A DNA stretch of 64,000 bases from positions 868,001-932,000 of the forward strand of contig NZ_JAJPWV010000002.1 in the NCBI RefSeq assembly GCF_021215455.1, in the 5' to 3' direction. The position numbers and the translations under genes are program-made. How positions within the stretch are numbered: the stretch's first letter is position 1; each line of letters opens with the position of its first letter. Shown here one piece after another: positions 1 to 8,519 of this stretch. Below the pieces are notes generated by a model. It searched no databases and was not told where the DNA came from. It saw only the letters and a list, made by a program, of their open reading frames with translations. This DNA comes from Mucilaginibacter roseus (lineage in GTDB: Bacteria; Bacteroidota; Bacteroidia; Sphingobacteriales; Sphingobacteriaceae).

Positions 1-67
1 CTGCTCCATCCCGCACTATTGTGCTTATAATTTCTTTTCCGCCATAACCTCGAAAAAGCCTTTTCAA
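1..67 (-). CDS. possible 5' end of a leftward gene (runs off window)
   Basis: A leftward frame is open from a TTG at 67 to the window edge, about 22 codons, beginning LKRLFRGYGG. The only ATG nearby (46-44) is in a frame that stops after six codons. The reason to suspect a gene is the good leftward promoter just upstream: TTG at 137-135 and TATCTTTG at 114-107, 20 bases apart. No protein family is recognisable from so few residues, and the true start could differ. Confidence 0.2.
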   Translation of the reverse strand, partial: MKRLFRGYGGKEIISTIVRDGA

Positions 68-98
68 ATACTAAATCAAAATTAAGATTTGTTTTGAA

Positions 99-137
99 TT
101 GGACTGCAAAGATATAATTCGTTTCTTTGCAGTCCAA
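99..137. promoter_or_regulatory. palindromic divergent promoter upstream of era
   Basis: Perfect 14-base inverted repeat: 99-112 (TTGGACTGCAAAGA) and 124-137 (TCTTTGCAGTCCAA) with an 11-base spacer. It carries Bacteroidota promoter elements on both strands. Leftward: TTG (137-135), 20 bases, TATCTTTG (114-107). Rightward: TTG (99-101), 20 bases, TTTCTTTG (122-129), one mismatch from TAnnTTTG. The right arm ends 23 bases before the era ATG. It may be a symmetric divergent promoter, a regulator site, or an RNA hairpin in the era leader. Confidence 0.55.
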
Positions 138-158
138 AAATATTTTAAAAAAGTTTTT

Positions 159-1034
159 ATGAGTCACAGGGCAGGTTTTGTTAGCATTATAGGTAAACCC
201 AACGCAGGTAAATCAACGCTGATGAACCACCTCGTTGGCGAAAAAATGTCTATCATCACGCCCAAGGCGCAAACTACACGCCATCGCATTTTAGGCATCG
301 TTAATACGGATGATTACCAGATTGTATTTTCTGATACGCCGGGCATCATCAAGCCACACTACGCCCTGCACGAAAGTATGATGCACCAGGTAGAAGGCTC
401 CATAGTTGATGCCGACCTGATACTCCTCGTTACAGATATCAACGAAAAACATGATGAGGATGATGTTATCAGGAAACTCCAAGGTTCGTTAGCTCCGCTT
501 GCCATACTTATTAACAAGATCGATCAGTCCGACGCGGAAGTTGTGAAGCAAAAGGTTGAATACTGGCAGCAAAAGCTTAACCCGAAAGCGATATTTGCCA
601 TTTCAGCACTGCATGAGCATAACCTTAAGGCTATTATGGATTTTATATTGGAGCACCTGCCCGAGCATCCGCCCTATTATGAAAAAGATGCATTGACTGA
701 TCGTAACGATCGTTTCTTCGCGTCCGAAATGATACGCGCCCAGGTGTTTAAACAATATAAAAAAGAAATTCCGTACAGCACCGAAGTTATTGTAACGGCA
801 TTTGTTGAGGGCGAAACACTCCACCGCATCAGCGCTGAAATTATAGTAGAGCGCGATTCGCAGAAGAACATCCTGATCGGCAAAAACGGCGAGATGCTGA
901 AGATAGTTGGCAAATATGCCCGCCTGGATATGGAGGAATTCTTCCAGCGTAAAGTATTCCTGGAGATGTTTGTAAAGGTAATACCCGACTGGCGCAGCAA
1001 AAAGAACTATTTAAAGAAGTTTGGATACGAATAG
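159..1034 (+). CDS. era: GTPase Era
   Basis: Ribosome-assembly GTPase that binds 16S rRNA near its 3' end during 30S maturation. The 291-residue product has the TRAFAC GTPase G1 motif GKPNAGKS at residues 12-19, G3 DTPG near 60, G4 NKID near 120, and a C-terminal KH RNA-binding domain (about 200-285) with the GKNGEMLK loop. The length is normal for Era. The frame is open back to a TTG at 99, but the ATG at 159 starts with MSHRAGFVSIIGKPN, the usual Era N-terminus, and the upstream segment is the palindromic promoter. Der follows in the same direction after 150 bases with its own upstream element, so the two may be separately transcribed. Confidence 0.97.
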   Translation: MSHRAGFVSIIGKPNAGKSTLMNHLVGEKMSIITPKAQTTRHRILGIVNTDDYQIVFSDTPGIIKPHYALHESMMHQVEGSIVDADLILLVTDINEKHDEDDVIRKLQGSLAPLAILINKIDQSDAEVVKQKVEYWQQKLNPKAIFAISALHEHNLKAIMDFILEHLPEHPPYYEKDALTDRNDRFFASEMIRAQVFKQYKKEIPYSTEVIVTAFVEGETLHRISAEIIVERDSQKNILIGKNGEMLKIVGKYARLDMEEFFQRKVFLEMFVKVIPDWRSKKNYLKKFGYE

Positions 1035-1077
1035 TTAGGAGATAAGATTTAAGAAGCAGGAAGTAAGCGCTAAAAGG

Positions 1078-1163
1078 TATCTTTGCCTAAAATTTCCGCT
1101 TTCTAATAAATAGTAATTGAATTTGGCTGTAAAATCAATGATAGCATCTTGATTTTTGCAGCC
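1078..1163 (+). promoter_or_regulatory. upstream region of der: -7 element and imperfect palindrome
   Basis: TATCTTTG at 1078-1085 matches the TAnnTTTG element, but I see no TTG at the right distance. Further on, 1125-1138 (GGCTGTAAAATCAA) pairs imperfectly with 1149-1163 (TTGATTTTTGCAGCC). The right arm ends 21 bases before the der ATG, nearly the same spacing as the era palindrome (23), and both share the form GGnCTGnAAA...TTTGCAGnCC. Confidence 0.4.
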
Positions 1164-1184
1164 CGATTCTTGATTGATAAGCAA

Positions 1185-2486
1185 ATGAGTAATATAGTAG
1201 CTATAGTAGGACGCCCCAACGTAGGCAAATCAACCCTTTACAACCGTTTAACAGAAACCCGTAAGGCCATTGTTGACGATTTTAGCGGCGTTACGCGCGA
1301 CAGGCACTACGGCGTAGCTGAGTGGACCGACCGTACGTTCACCGTAATTGATACAGGAGGTTACGTAGCCCGGTCAGAGGATGTATTTGAGGCCGCCATA
1401 CGCGAGCAGGTGGTAATAGCCATTGAAGAGGCTACCGTGATAATTTTTATGGTTGATGTTACTACCGGTATAACCGACCTTGATGATGAGATTGCTGCCC
1501 TGTTGCGCAAAAGCAGCAAACCGGTTTTTGTAGTGGTTAACAAGGTAGATAACACCATGCTACAGTCGGACGCAACGATATTCTATAGCCTCGGCCTGGG
1601 TGAGATATTCAACATTTCATCTATGACCGGCTCCGGCACCGGTGAATTGCTTGATGAAGTAATTAAGCATTTTGACGACGAACTGCCCGAGGAGAACAGC
1701 CTACCAAGATACGCTATAGTTGGCCGTCCTAATGTGGGTAAGTCATCTATTATTAACGCTTTACTTGGCCAGCAACGCAATATAGTTACCCCGATTGCCG
1801 GTACCACCCGCGATTCAATCCACATTCGCTATAACCAGTACGGGCACGATTTTATGTTGATTGATACCGCTGGTTTGCGTAAAAAAACCAAGGTCAAGGA
1901 AAATATCGAATTTTACTCGGTAATGCGCACCATTAAGGCACTTGAGGAAGCCGATGTGGTGATATTAATGGTTGACGCGGTGGAAGGCCTGGAAGCACAG
2001 GACATCAACATATTCCACCTGGCCGAGAAGAATAAGAAGGGCATTGTCATTGTGGTAAACAAGTGGGATTTGATTGAAAAGAACAGCAAAACCGTTAAGG
2101 TATTTGAGGAGCAGATCAAGCAAAAAATAGCACCATTTACTGATGTTCCTATCATATTCACCTCTGTTACCGAAAAACAGCGTGTACTTAAGGTAATTGA
2201 TGTAGCCAATAAAGTTTACGAGAACAGGGCGCGCAAAATATCTACATCAAAGCTAAATGATGTTATGCTGCCAATTATCGAGAACTTCCCGCCACCATCA
2301 ATTAAGGGTAAGTACGTAAAAATAAAATATGCTACGCAGATAAACGGGGTATCGCCCATGTTCGCGTTCTTTTGCAACCTGCCGCAGTATGTTAAAGAGC
2401 CATACTACCGTTTTATTGAAAACAAACTACGTGAGAACTTTGATTTTTCAGGCGCGCCGGTTCAAGTCTGGTTCAGGCAAAAATAG
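1185..2486 (+). CDS. der: ribosome assembly GTPase Der (EngA)
   Basis: Essential GTPase with two tandem G domains acting in 50S subunit maturation. The 433-residue product has the first G1 motif GRPNVGKST at residues 9-17 and the second GRPNVGKSS from residue 180. DTGG and DTAG are the two G3 motifs; NKVD and NKWD are the two G4 motifs. A C-terminal KH-like domain follows (about 350-433). The frame is open to 1149, but the ATG at 1185 gives MSNIVAIVGRPNVGKST, the standard Der start. It ends at a strong hairpin shared with convergent ispF. Confidence 0.97.
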   Translation: MSNIVAIVGRPNVGKSTLYNRLTETRKAIVDDFSGVTRDRHYGVAEWTDRTFTVIDTGGYVARSEDVFEAAIREQVVIAIEEATVIIFMVDVTTGITDLDDEIAALLRKSSKPVFVVVNKVDNTMLQSDATIFYSLGLGEIFNISSMTGSGTGELLDEVIKHFDDELPEENSLPRYAIVGRPNVGKSSIINALLGQQRNIVTPIAGTTRDSIHIRYNQYGHDFMLIDTAGLRKKTKVKENIEFYSVMRTIKALEEADVVILMVDAVEGLEAQDINIFHLAEKNKKGIVIVVNKWDLIEKNSKTVKVFEEQIKQKIAPFTDVPIIFTSVTEKQRVLKVIDVANKVYENRARKISTSKLNDVMLPIIENFPPPSIKGKYVKIKYATQINGVSPMFAFFCNLPQYVKEPYYRFIENKLRENFDFSGAPVQVWFRQK

Positions 2487-2505
2487 TATTACATTATTAT
2501 CTTAT

Positions 2506-2544
2506 AAAACAGTAAAGGCGCTCAATGAGCGCCTTTACTGTTTT
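2506..2544. terminator. bidirectional terminator between der and ispF
   Basis: An 18-base perfect stem, 2506-2523 with 2527-2544 and loop AAT, flanked by A and T runs on both sides (TTTTT at 2541-2545). It lies between convergent der and ispF and can serve both strands. Confidence 0.9.
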
Positions 2545-2559
2545 TATCATTTTCGTTTA

Positions 2560-3042
2560 TTATATCTTCTCTATCAAACAGACAGCGTAAGCTACCACAC
2601 CTTCTTCGCGGCCGATAAAGCCCAGCTGTTCGTTAGTAGTCGCTTTTATAGAGATGTCTTCTTCGCTGATGCCCGCTGCTTCGGCTATATTTTTTTGCAT
2701 GGCCGGTATATGCGGATTTATTTTTGGCGCCTCTAAACATACCATTGCATCTATATTTCCTATCGCCCAGCCTTTGTCAGCTAGCAGTTTAACCACATGC
2801 TGGAGTAGTATTAAGCTGCTGATGCCCTTCCAGCGCTCATCTTTGTTAGAGAAATGGTAACCTATATCGCGCAAGTTGGCCGCGCCTAATAATGCGTCGC
2901 AAATGGCGTGCAACATAACATCAGCATCTGAGTGACCGTATGCGCCTGAATGATGATCTAACTTAACTCCACCCAAAACAAATGGATGCTGCTCACGCAA
3001 CTGGTGAACATCAAACCCGAAACCTACTTTTATTTTAGCCAC
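2560..3042 (-). CDS. ispF: 2-C-methyl-D-erythritol 2,4-cyclodiphosphate synthase
   Basis: Fifth enzyme of the MEP isoprenoid pathway, converting CDP-ME 2-phosphate to MEcPP. The 160-residue length is normal for IspF. The metal-site signature GFDVHQL lies at residues 9-15, with the conserved GHSDADVMLHAICDALLGA segment from about 37 and TTNEQLGFIGR near 134. The start codon is GTG (3042-3040), which fits family N-termini. It lies only 3 bases after the porV stop, so the two are almost certainly co-transcribed. It shares a terminator with der. Confidence 0.97.
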   Translation of the reverse strand: MAKIKVGFGFDVHQLREQHPFVLGGVKLDHHSGAYGHSDADVMLHAICDALLGAANLRDIGYHFSNKDERWKGISSLILLQHVVKLLADKGWAIGNIDAMVCLEAPKINPHIPAMQKNIAEAAGISEEDISIKATTNEQLGFIGREEGVVAYAVCLIEKI

Positions 3043-3045
3043 AAT

Positions 3046-4197
3046 TTATTTTTTGCCGCCAAAGTTAGCAGATAATGTGAAACGCAGCGTATTGGCCAGC
3101 GCGCTGTTTTGCTGATTTGCCGCCAGGTATGAGAAATCGAAAGTAAAATCCTGGTAATTGAAACCTACACCCATTGACAGGTATTTGCGTCCGCCTTTTG
3201 AGGCGGCTTCATAAAAGTATCCTGTGCGCAACGCAAACTGTTTATTATACCAATACTCCAATGCCGGTGATACCGTTATCTCTTTTATTTCTTCACTAAA
3301 GCCGCCCGGCGCATCTGTAAACGACTGAAAGATACCGGCCGGTACCGATACATCGTCGCCATTGTTAACGCTGCCATCCGGGTTAACCGTTGTGGTGGGC
3401 ACCAGTAACTTATTAACGTCAAATGCGAAGGTAAGCTGGTTGGTTTCGTCTAAAAACCAGGTATTGGCTATACCCAGTTTCATGTTGGTTGGTAAAAAAT
3501 AACGCGGGCCGTTATCCGTGTACCCTATTTTTGTACCGATATTGGATATGTTAGCTCCAAAGGCAAACAAGGCGTCCTTACCGAATTGCTGCGTAGGGTT
3601 TTTGTAATACATGGAAACACCCGCAGCCACCGCGTTAGCCGCGCGTGAAGTTTGCGCCGAGCCCGACACGAAAGATATATTTGAAAGGTTTGAGCGAATG
3701 TAGCTCAGCGTTAAACCTAATGACAGGTTATCGCCGAACTTACGGGCAAATGATCCATCAATCGCAAACTCATTAGGCGTGTACGATCCCTGGCTGGTAC
3801 CACTTTCATCGGCAAGAGATATTGAGCCGAGGTTGAAATAGCGTAATGAGGCGCCGATGCTGTTCCGGTCGTCCAGCTTATGCGCATAGCTTAAGTACGA
3901 CAGGCTTACATCAGGCACCAAGCGGCGCAACCATGGGCTGTATGATAGCGATACGGTATGATTGTCCTCTAAAAAAGCGAGTTTTGACGGATTCCAGTAG
4001 GTTGCATTAGCATCTGGCGATAAAGCAACGCCGGCATCACCCATAGCACCTGAACGTGAATCGGGCGTAATGTTCAGAAACGGCACCTCCGTGCGGATAG
4101 CCGAACCTGTGCTACCATTTAAATTGGTTTGTGCATAGGCCATACCGGGCAACAAAACTGCTGCGTAAACTGATGCCTTAAATAAACTGAGCTTCAT
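3046..4197 (-). CDS. porV: type IX secretion outer-membrane protein PorV (LptO)
   Basis: FadL-like beta-barrel of the type IX secretion system (T9SS). It shuttles cargo from the SprA translocon to the PorU sortase. The 383-residue product has a signal peptide (cleaved after residues AYAQ, about 22) and then the PorV hallmark region: VPFLNITPDSRSGAMGDAG at about 39-57, followed by ANATYWNPSKLAF. The rest is alternating barrel strands ending in a C-terminal aromatic strand. It is divergent from gldJ, another T9SS/gliding gene, and co-transcribed with ispF. PorU, which sits beside gldJ and porV in Flavobacterium johnsoniae, is not in this window. Confidence 0.93.
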   Translation of the reverse strand: MKLSLFKASVYAAVLLPGMAYAQTNLNGSTGSAIRTEVPFLNITPDSRSGAMGDAGVALSPDANATYWNPSKLAFLEDNHTVSLSYSPWLRRLVPDVSLSYLSYAHKLDDRNSIGASLRYFNLGSISLADESGTSQGSYTPNEFAIDGSFARKFGDNLSLGLTLSYIRSNLSNISFVSGSAQTSRAANAVAAGVSMYYKNPTQQFGKDALFAFGANISNIGTKIGYTDNGPRYFLPTNMKLGIANTWFLDETNQLTFAFDVNKLLVPTTTVNPDGSVNNGDDVSVPAGIFQSFTDAPGGFSEEIKEITVSPALEYWYNKQFALRTGYFYEAASKGGRKYLSMGVGFNYQDFTFDFSYLAANQQNSALANTLRFTLSANFGGKK

Positions 4198-4224
4198 TTA
4201 GCTGGGTGAGTGATTGTTAATTGT

Positions 4225-4260
4225 CAAATATATAAATTTTGATGCCGGGGTATCACCAAA
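4225..4260 (-). promoter_or_regulatory. promoter of porV-ispF
   Basis: On the minus strand, TATATTTG (4232-4225) is a perfect TAnnTTTG element, with TTTG at 4260-4257 upstream. The gap is 24 bases, slightly long. The predicted leader to the porV ATG at 4197 is about 20-25 bases. Confidence 0.5.
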
Positions 4261-4356
4261 AAACAATAATTGATAATACGTAATAGCATTAAATAGGTTG
4301 TAACTAAATTAGCCTTATTTACGTTAAAAAAGCGGTAAACAAAACCAACTCCATTA

Positions 4357-4386
4357 TTGTATTAGATGTTGAAGTTGTTACTTTTA
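4357..4386 (+). promoter_or_regulatory. promoter of gldJ
   Basis: TTG at 4357-4359, a 19-base gap, then TACTTTTA at 4379-4386, one mismatch from TAnnTTTG. It lies 24 bases before the gldJ ATG. Confidence 0.4.
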
Positions 4387-4410
4387 CCATTGATAATTGC
4401 TTAGAATAAT

Positions 4411-6021
4411 ATGAAGATAACATTTACAAGAACTGCTTTGGCGTTACTGATGCTGGGTGTGGCCGTGGCAGGCTGCTCAAAAAAACAGCGGTCGCAAAAA
4501 ACAGGCCTTGTTTATAACGACAGATCCAACGGCGGTTATATGCGTTTCAGGCAAACACACCCGAGTCCGGGCCCGGGGCTTGTGCCTATTGAAGGCGGCA
4601 CATTTGTAATGGGTGGCAGCGCCGATCAGGATGTGATGTTTGATAATAATAACACCAGGCGCCGTGTTACCGTACCATCTTTTTATATGGACGAAACAGA
4701 GGTATCCAACCAGGATTGGCTGGATTACCTGCACTGGATAAACATAACCTTTCCTGATGACCGCGAGCTTTACTACAATGCTACACCTGATACATTGGTT
4801 TGGCGCAGGCCATTATCATACAATGAGCCTTATGTTGATAATTATCTGAGGCACCCTGCTTTTCAGGACTACCCGGTTGTAGGTGTTACCTGGGAGCAGG
4901 CGCAGGATTACTGTGCATGGCGTACGGACCGTACAAACGAAAATATTTTACGTGAACGCGGTTACCTGGCTAACTGGAAGGATAATGCTGCCCGTAAAGG
5001 CAAAGAGCCTTTTAATACCGAGATTTATACAAACAATCAATACCGCGGCCCGGGCATTGATGGTAAGAAAATGATGCCCGACCTTAATCCTAACGCTCAG
5101 GGTACTAAAGCTGTTCGCCCGGTACGTATGGAAGACGGTATATTGAAACAAGGTTATCGCTTACCGTCTGAAGCGGAGTGGGAGTATGCTGCGCTTTCGC
5201 TTGCCGGTAACACCGAGTTTGAAAACATAAACGATGGTAAGGTATACCCGTGGAATGGCCTTGGCGTCCGTTCGCCTAAAAAAGCCACGCGTGGCTTAAT
5301 GCTGGCTAACTTTAAGCGGGGCAACGGCGATAACGCCGGTGTTGGTGGCTACCTGAACGATAAGGCCGACATTACCGCGCCGGTACGCTCGTACGAACCA
5401 AATGATTTTGGCTTATACAACATGGCCGGTAACGTAAACGAATGGGTTGCGGATACCTATCGACAAATGTCGTTTGAAGATGTTGAGGATTTTAATCCTT
5501 TCCGTGGTAACGAGTTTACCAATAAACGTATGGCCGACCCTACAAAAGGCGTTTACGCTAAGGATAAATACGGCAGACCGATAAAGGATCCGGCGAAATC
5601 AAACCGTAAAATGAAGTACAGCGAGTTTATTGCCTTGCAACAAGGTGGTAACGCGCAAAACAGCACCGGTGATGCACAGGCTCCGGCCGCAACGGATAGT
5701 ACCGGTGTTACAGCCACCGCTACGCCAAGCGCTATCGCCGGCAAACCATACACTAACGATTATCGCGATTATATAGATACCGTTGATGCGGCGTTATACG
5801 GCACCACTACCCTGGTAAGCAATCGCTCGAAAGTTTATAAAGGCGGCTCGTGGAATGATATGGCCTACTGGTTAAACCCAGCTACCCGACGTTTTATGGA
5901 TCAGGATAACTCAAGTGCGGAAGTTGGTTTCCGTTGCGCCATGACGATGGTTGGTGCACCTGAGATCAATCCGCAAGGCAAACCACACATCAGGGTTAAA
6001 AAACCTAAGAATTCAAGATAA
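4411..6021 (+). CDS. gldJ: gliding motility/T9SS lipoprotein GldJ
   Basis: GldJ is an outer-membrane lipoprotein needed to stabilise the T9SS/gliding machinery in Flavobacterium. The 536-residue product has a lipoprotein signal peptide with lipobox VAGC (Cys22). A SUMF1/FGE-like fold follows: PGLVPIEGGTFVMGG from about 55, SFYMDETEVSNQDWLDYL near 90, PVVGVTWEQAQDYC, LPSEAEWEYAA near 252, NMAGNVNEW near 342, and GGSWNDMAYW to VGFRCAM at the end. The paired catalytic cysteines of true formylglycine-generating enzymes are absent, as expected for GldJ. An Ala/Thr/Ser-rich insert (about 413-445) interrupts the fold. It is divergent from porV and ends at a strong terminator. Confidence 0.92.
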   Translation: MKITFTRTALALLMLGVAVAGCSKKQRSQKTGLVYNDRSNGGYMRFRQTHPSPGPGLVPIEGGTFVMGGSADQDVMFDNNNTRRRVTVPSFYMDETEVSNQDWLDYLHWINITFPDDRELYYNATPDTLVWRRPLSYNEPYVDNYLRHPAFQDYPVVGVTWEQAQDYCAWRTDRTNENILRERGYLANWKDNAARKGKEPFNTEIYTNNQYRGPGIDGKKMMPDLNPNAQGTKAVRPVRMEDGILKQGYRLPSEAEWEYAALSLAGNTEFENINDGKVYPWNGLGVRSPKKATRGLMLANFKRGNGDNAGVGGYLNDKADITAPVRSYEPNDFGLYNMAGNVNEWVADTYRQMSFEDVEDFNPFRGNEFTNKRMADPTKGVYAKDKYGRPIKDPAKSNRKMKYSEFIALQQGGNAQNSTGDAQAPAATDSTGVTATATPSAIAGKPYTNDYRDYIDTVDAALYGTTTLVSNRSKVYKGGSWNDMAYWLNPATRRFMDQDNSSAEVGFRCAMTMVGAPEINPQGKPHIRVKKPKNSR

Positions 6022-6036
6022 TATCTTATAGATTAT

Positions 6037-6077
6037 AAAAAGAGAAAGCCGCAAGTAACTTGCGGCTTTCTCTTTTT
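6037..6077. terminator. terminator between gldJ and the mutS-like gene
   Basis: Twenty-base perfect arms at 6037-6056 and 6058-6077 with a core GCCGCAAGT/ACTTGCGGC, A-run on the left and T-run on the right. It can serve both convergent genes. Confidence 0.9.
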
Positions 6078-6110
6078 ATGTGATGGCTCTAAAAAAATGA
6101 AACTATTTGC

Positions 6111-7913
6111 TCAACCCGCTACATTGATGCCTATTTGTTTGAGTAATAACGATGCGTTGAAGGTTTTGCATTCGCCGTGTTTAAGCTTATAGTCAAACAG
6201 CATTTCGCCGTTTATTACTTGTATATCAAAATAGTAATTGCTTACGTAGGCGGGGTATTTATCCTCAAGCCGGGCTATTTGCAAATCGTGCGTAGCTACC
6301 ATGCCGACCGCGTTTTTGGCTATCAGCTGCTCAATCACCGCTTTTGAGCCGAGGTATTTATCAACCGAGTTTGTACCCCGCAACATTTCATCTACCAAAA
6401 AGAAAACTTTTGGTATAGTGCCCACCGCTTTAAGCAACATTTGCAACCTATCCAGCTCGGCTTTAAAGGTTGAGGTGCTCTCGTTAAGCGAATCCTTGAT
6501 GCGCATGTAGCTGATGATATTGACTACCGATACTTCCATTGCATCGGCACATACCGGTGCGCCGCATAAAGCCAGCACGGTATTAATACCTATGGTACGT
6601 AGAAAAGTACTCTTGCCCGCCATGTTCGAGCCAGTAATAATATCAACCTTAAATGCATCGCGCAACTCATAGCTGTTCACCACCCTTTTATTTGGTTGAA
6701 TAAGCGGATGACCAATATTTTTAGCCGCTAATGTATATGCCTCACCATCGGCAATTTGCGGCATGGCCCAATGGCTGTAGTTAATATGCAGGCTTGCCAA
6801 GCTAATGAGCGCCTCGTATTCAGCCAGTACCTCAAAGGCATCAGCAAGGTTTTGCTTGTTGGCACGCTTCCATTCCTCAATGGCGATGATCTGTTTTAAA
6901 TCCCAAAGAAAAAATATGTTCAGCACCGCCCCTACCAGCATGTTCAGCCTGCTGTTAAATTTGTTTATCAGTACAGAAAGCTCCTTTATCTCTGCCGAAG
7001 TTTGCTTTTCCTTTAGTTGATTGGATAAGCCTGCACAATAAGGCGACTGCCATTGCTCATCCTCAGCCTTTTTGAAAGCCTGAGCGTATTTGCCCAGGGT
7101 AGCCCCTATTTTACCGATCACCAAGTCCGCCTTTTTTATTTGCGCTCCCCTTGATGCCACCAACCCCAGGTGCCCGAACACCGCCACAAGCCAAACCAGC
7201 TTAACACCGAAATAAGCAGACAGAATAATGGCCACAACTGTAATAAATGGCGCAACGCGGCAGTACTTTTTTATCCAGCTTTCGCCCGGCATATCAAGCG
7301 GCATACCCAAATACTTTACCAGGTTGCTTAACTGGGCCACATCAGCCGTTTTGGCAAACAATAGCAGGGCTTGTAGTTCCAGCTTCCAGTTGCTTTTGCG
7401 CGATAGTTCGCGCAGGGCTTCCTGCCGTTGTAAAATGGCTTGCTTATCAGCCGGTGCACTCAGCCAGACCGCGAGCTTATTATTACCCGGCACTGTAGCC
7501 GTGCGGTTGATCAAATTAAATAAGGATGCTTTACCAAATATATCCAGATCAGATGTGTAGAAGTGCTTATCGTTACCGAAGCGGTCGCCATCGTCGTAAA
7601 GATTATCATACTGCTCTATGTTCGCTATCTCATTTTCGTTGATGCGCACCAGGTCGGTAAAGTAATCGCGCTCGCGCTCAAATTCACTTTGCCGTTTTAC
7701 CAACGCTACAAAAACCGATATCAGCAGGATGGATGTTATGGCTATCACCGCAAAGTTATCAATGGCTACGCCAACACTAACTCCCGCAATAAATAAGGCA
7801 AATACCCCCAGCCGCATAAGCGAATATTTGTTAGCCAGCTTTTTAAAACGGTTGGCCTCCGCCTGGGCGTTAGCGGCATTTTTGCGATAGGTGTTCAGTA
7901 TATCCTGCGTCAT
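6111..7913 (-). CDS. membrane-anchored MutS-family ATPase
   Basis: A 600-residue relative of the DNA mismatch-repair ATPase MutS. Only the core/lever and ATPase domains are recognisable. Walker A is GSNMAGKST (about 430), Walker B lies in FFLVDEMLRGTNS, and THDLQIARLE follows. The N-terminus has two hydrophobic segments (about 33-50 and 54-72), and another hydrophobic pair lies near 220-250, so it is probably membrane-bound. It lacks the MutS mismatch-recognition domain, so a mismatch-repair role should not be assumed. The frame opens at a TTG (7925); the ATG at 7913 (MTQDILNTYRK) is preferred. Divergent from rlmH. Confidence 0.8.
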   Translation of the reverse strand: MTQDILNTYRKNAANAQAEANRFKKLANKYSLMRLGVFALFIAGVSVGVAIDNFAVIAITSILLISVFVALVKRQSEFERERDYFTDLVRINENEIANIEQYDNLYDDGDRFGNDKHFYTSDLDIFGKASLFNLINRTATVPGNNKLAVWLSAPADKQAILQRQEALRELSRKSNWKLELQALLLFAKTADVAQLSNLVKYLGMPLDMPGESWIKKYCRVAPFITVVAIILSAYFGVKLVWLVAVFGHLGLVASRGAQIKKADLVIGKIGATLGKYAQAFKKAEDEQWQSPYCAGLSNQLKEKQTSAEIKELSVLINKFNSRLNMLVGAVLNIFFLWDLKQIIAIEEWKRANKQNLADAFEVLAEYEALISLASLHINYSHWAMPQIADGEAYTLAAKNIGHPLIQPNKRVVNSYELRDAFKVDIITGSNMAGKSTFLRTIGINTVLALCGAPVCADAMEVSVVNIISYMRIKDSLNESTSTFKAELDRLQMLLKAVGTIPKVFFLVDEMLRGTNSVDKYLGSKAVIEQLIAKNAVGMVATHDLQIARLEDKYPAYVSNYYFDIQVINGEMLFDYKLKHGECKTFNASLLLKQIGINVAG

Positions 7914-7976
7914 GGTTGAAAACAAAGCGGTAAAGTAAAGGCTTTGTTTTAAAAATAACGTTATTTGTGCTGTTTT

Positions 7977-8450
7977 ATGAAGATAACGCTTTTAACTGTC
8001 GGCAAAACTGAAGACTCTTACCTAAGAGAGGGCATCGAAAAATATGTAAAGCGCCTTAAGCATTACATTAAGCTGGAACTGCTTGACCTGGCGGAGTTAA
8101 AAAACACCAAAGCCTTGTCGCAAGATCAGCAAAAGGCACGGGAAGCCGAGATGATCTTGAAAAAGATAACTCCGCTTGATTATGTGATATTGCTGGACGA
8201 AAAGGGCAGTGAGCTGTCTTCAACTCAATTTGCCAACACCATAAACAAACACATGGTAGGCGCGGCAAGTCACGTAGTATTCATTGTAGGCGGGCCGTAC
8301 GGGTTTGACAGCTCAGTTTACCAGCGCGCTAATAATAAGCTCTCCCTTTCGCACATGACGTTTTCGCACCAAATGGTACGCCTGTTTTTTATAGAGCAAC
8401 TATACCGTGCCTTTACCATTATCAAGGGAGAGCCATATCATCATGAATAA
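7977..8450 (+). CDS. rlmH: 23S rRNA (pseudouridine1915-N3)-methyltransferase
   Basis: SPOUT-class enzyme that methylates pseudouridine 1915 in helix 69 of 23S rRNA using SAM. The product is 157 residues, the family length. The SAM-knot signature is FIVGGPYGF (about 102-110), followed by LSLSHMTFSHQMVRLFFIEQ and the C-terminal AFTIIKGEPYHHE. The frame starts at 7965, but the ATG at 7977 (MKITLLTVGKT) matches the family start. The CDF transporter gene follows in the same direction after 69 bases. Confidence 0.96.
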   Translation: MKITLLTVGKTEDSYLREGIEKYVKRLKHYIKLELLDLAELKNTKALSQDQQKAREAEMILKKITPLDYVILLDEKGSELSSTQFANTINKHMVGAASHVVFIVGGPYGFDSSVYQRANNKLSLSHMTFSHQMVRLFFIEQLYRAFTIIKGEPYHHE

Positions 8451-8519
8451 GTACAACTGAAACATTTGGAGCCGTTTAAATATTAATAAGTAGATCCGGA
8501 ACCATTAACTTACATTAAC

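Noticed and set aside
2389..2736. 115-residue plus-strand ORF across the der 3' end and ispF
   Set aside because: Overlaps the der end, the terminator stem and ispF antisense; composition typical of a chance frame.
4411..6021. Calling GldJ a formylglycine-generating enzyme
   Set aside because: It shares the fold but lacks the catalytic Cys pair and matches GldJ in start, length and context.
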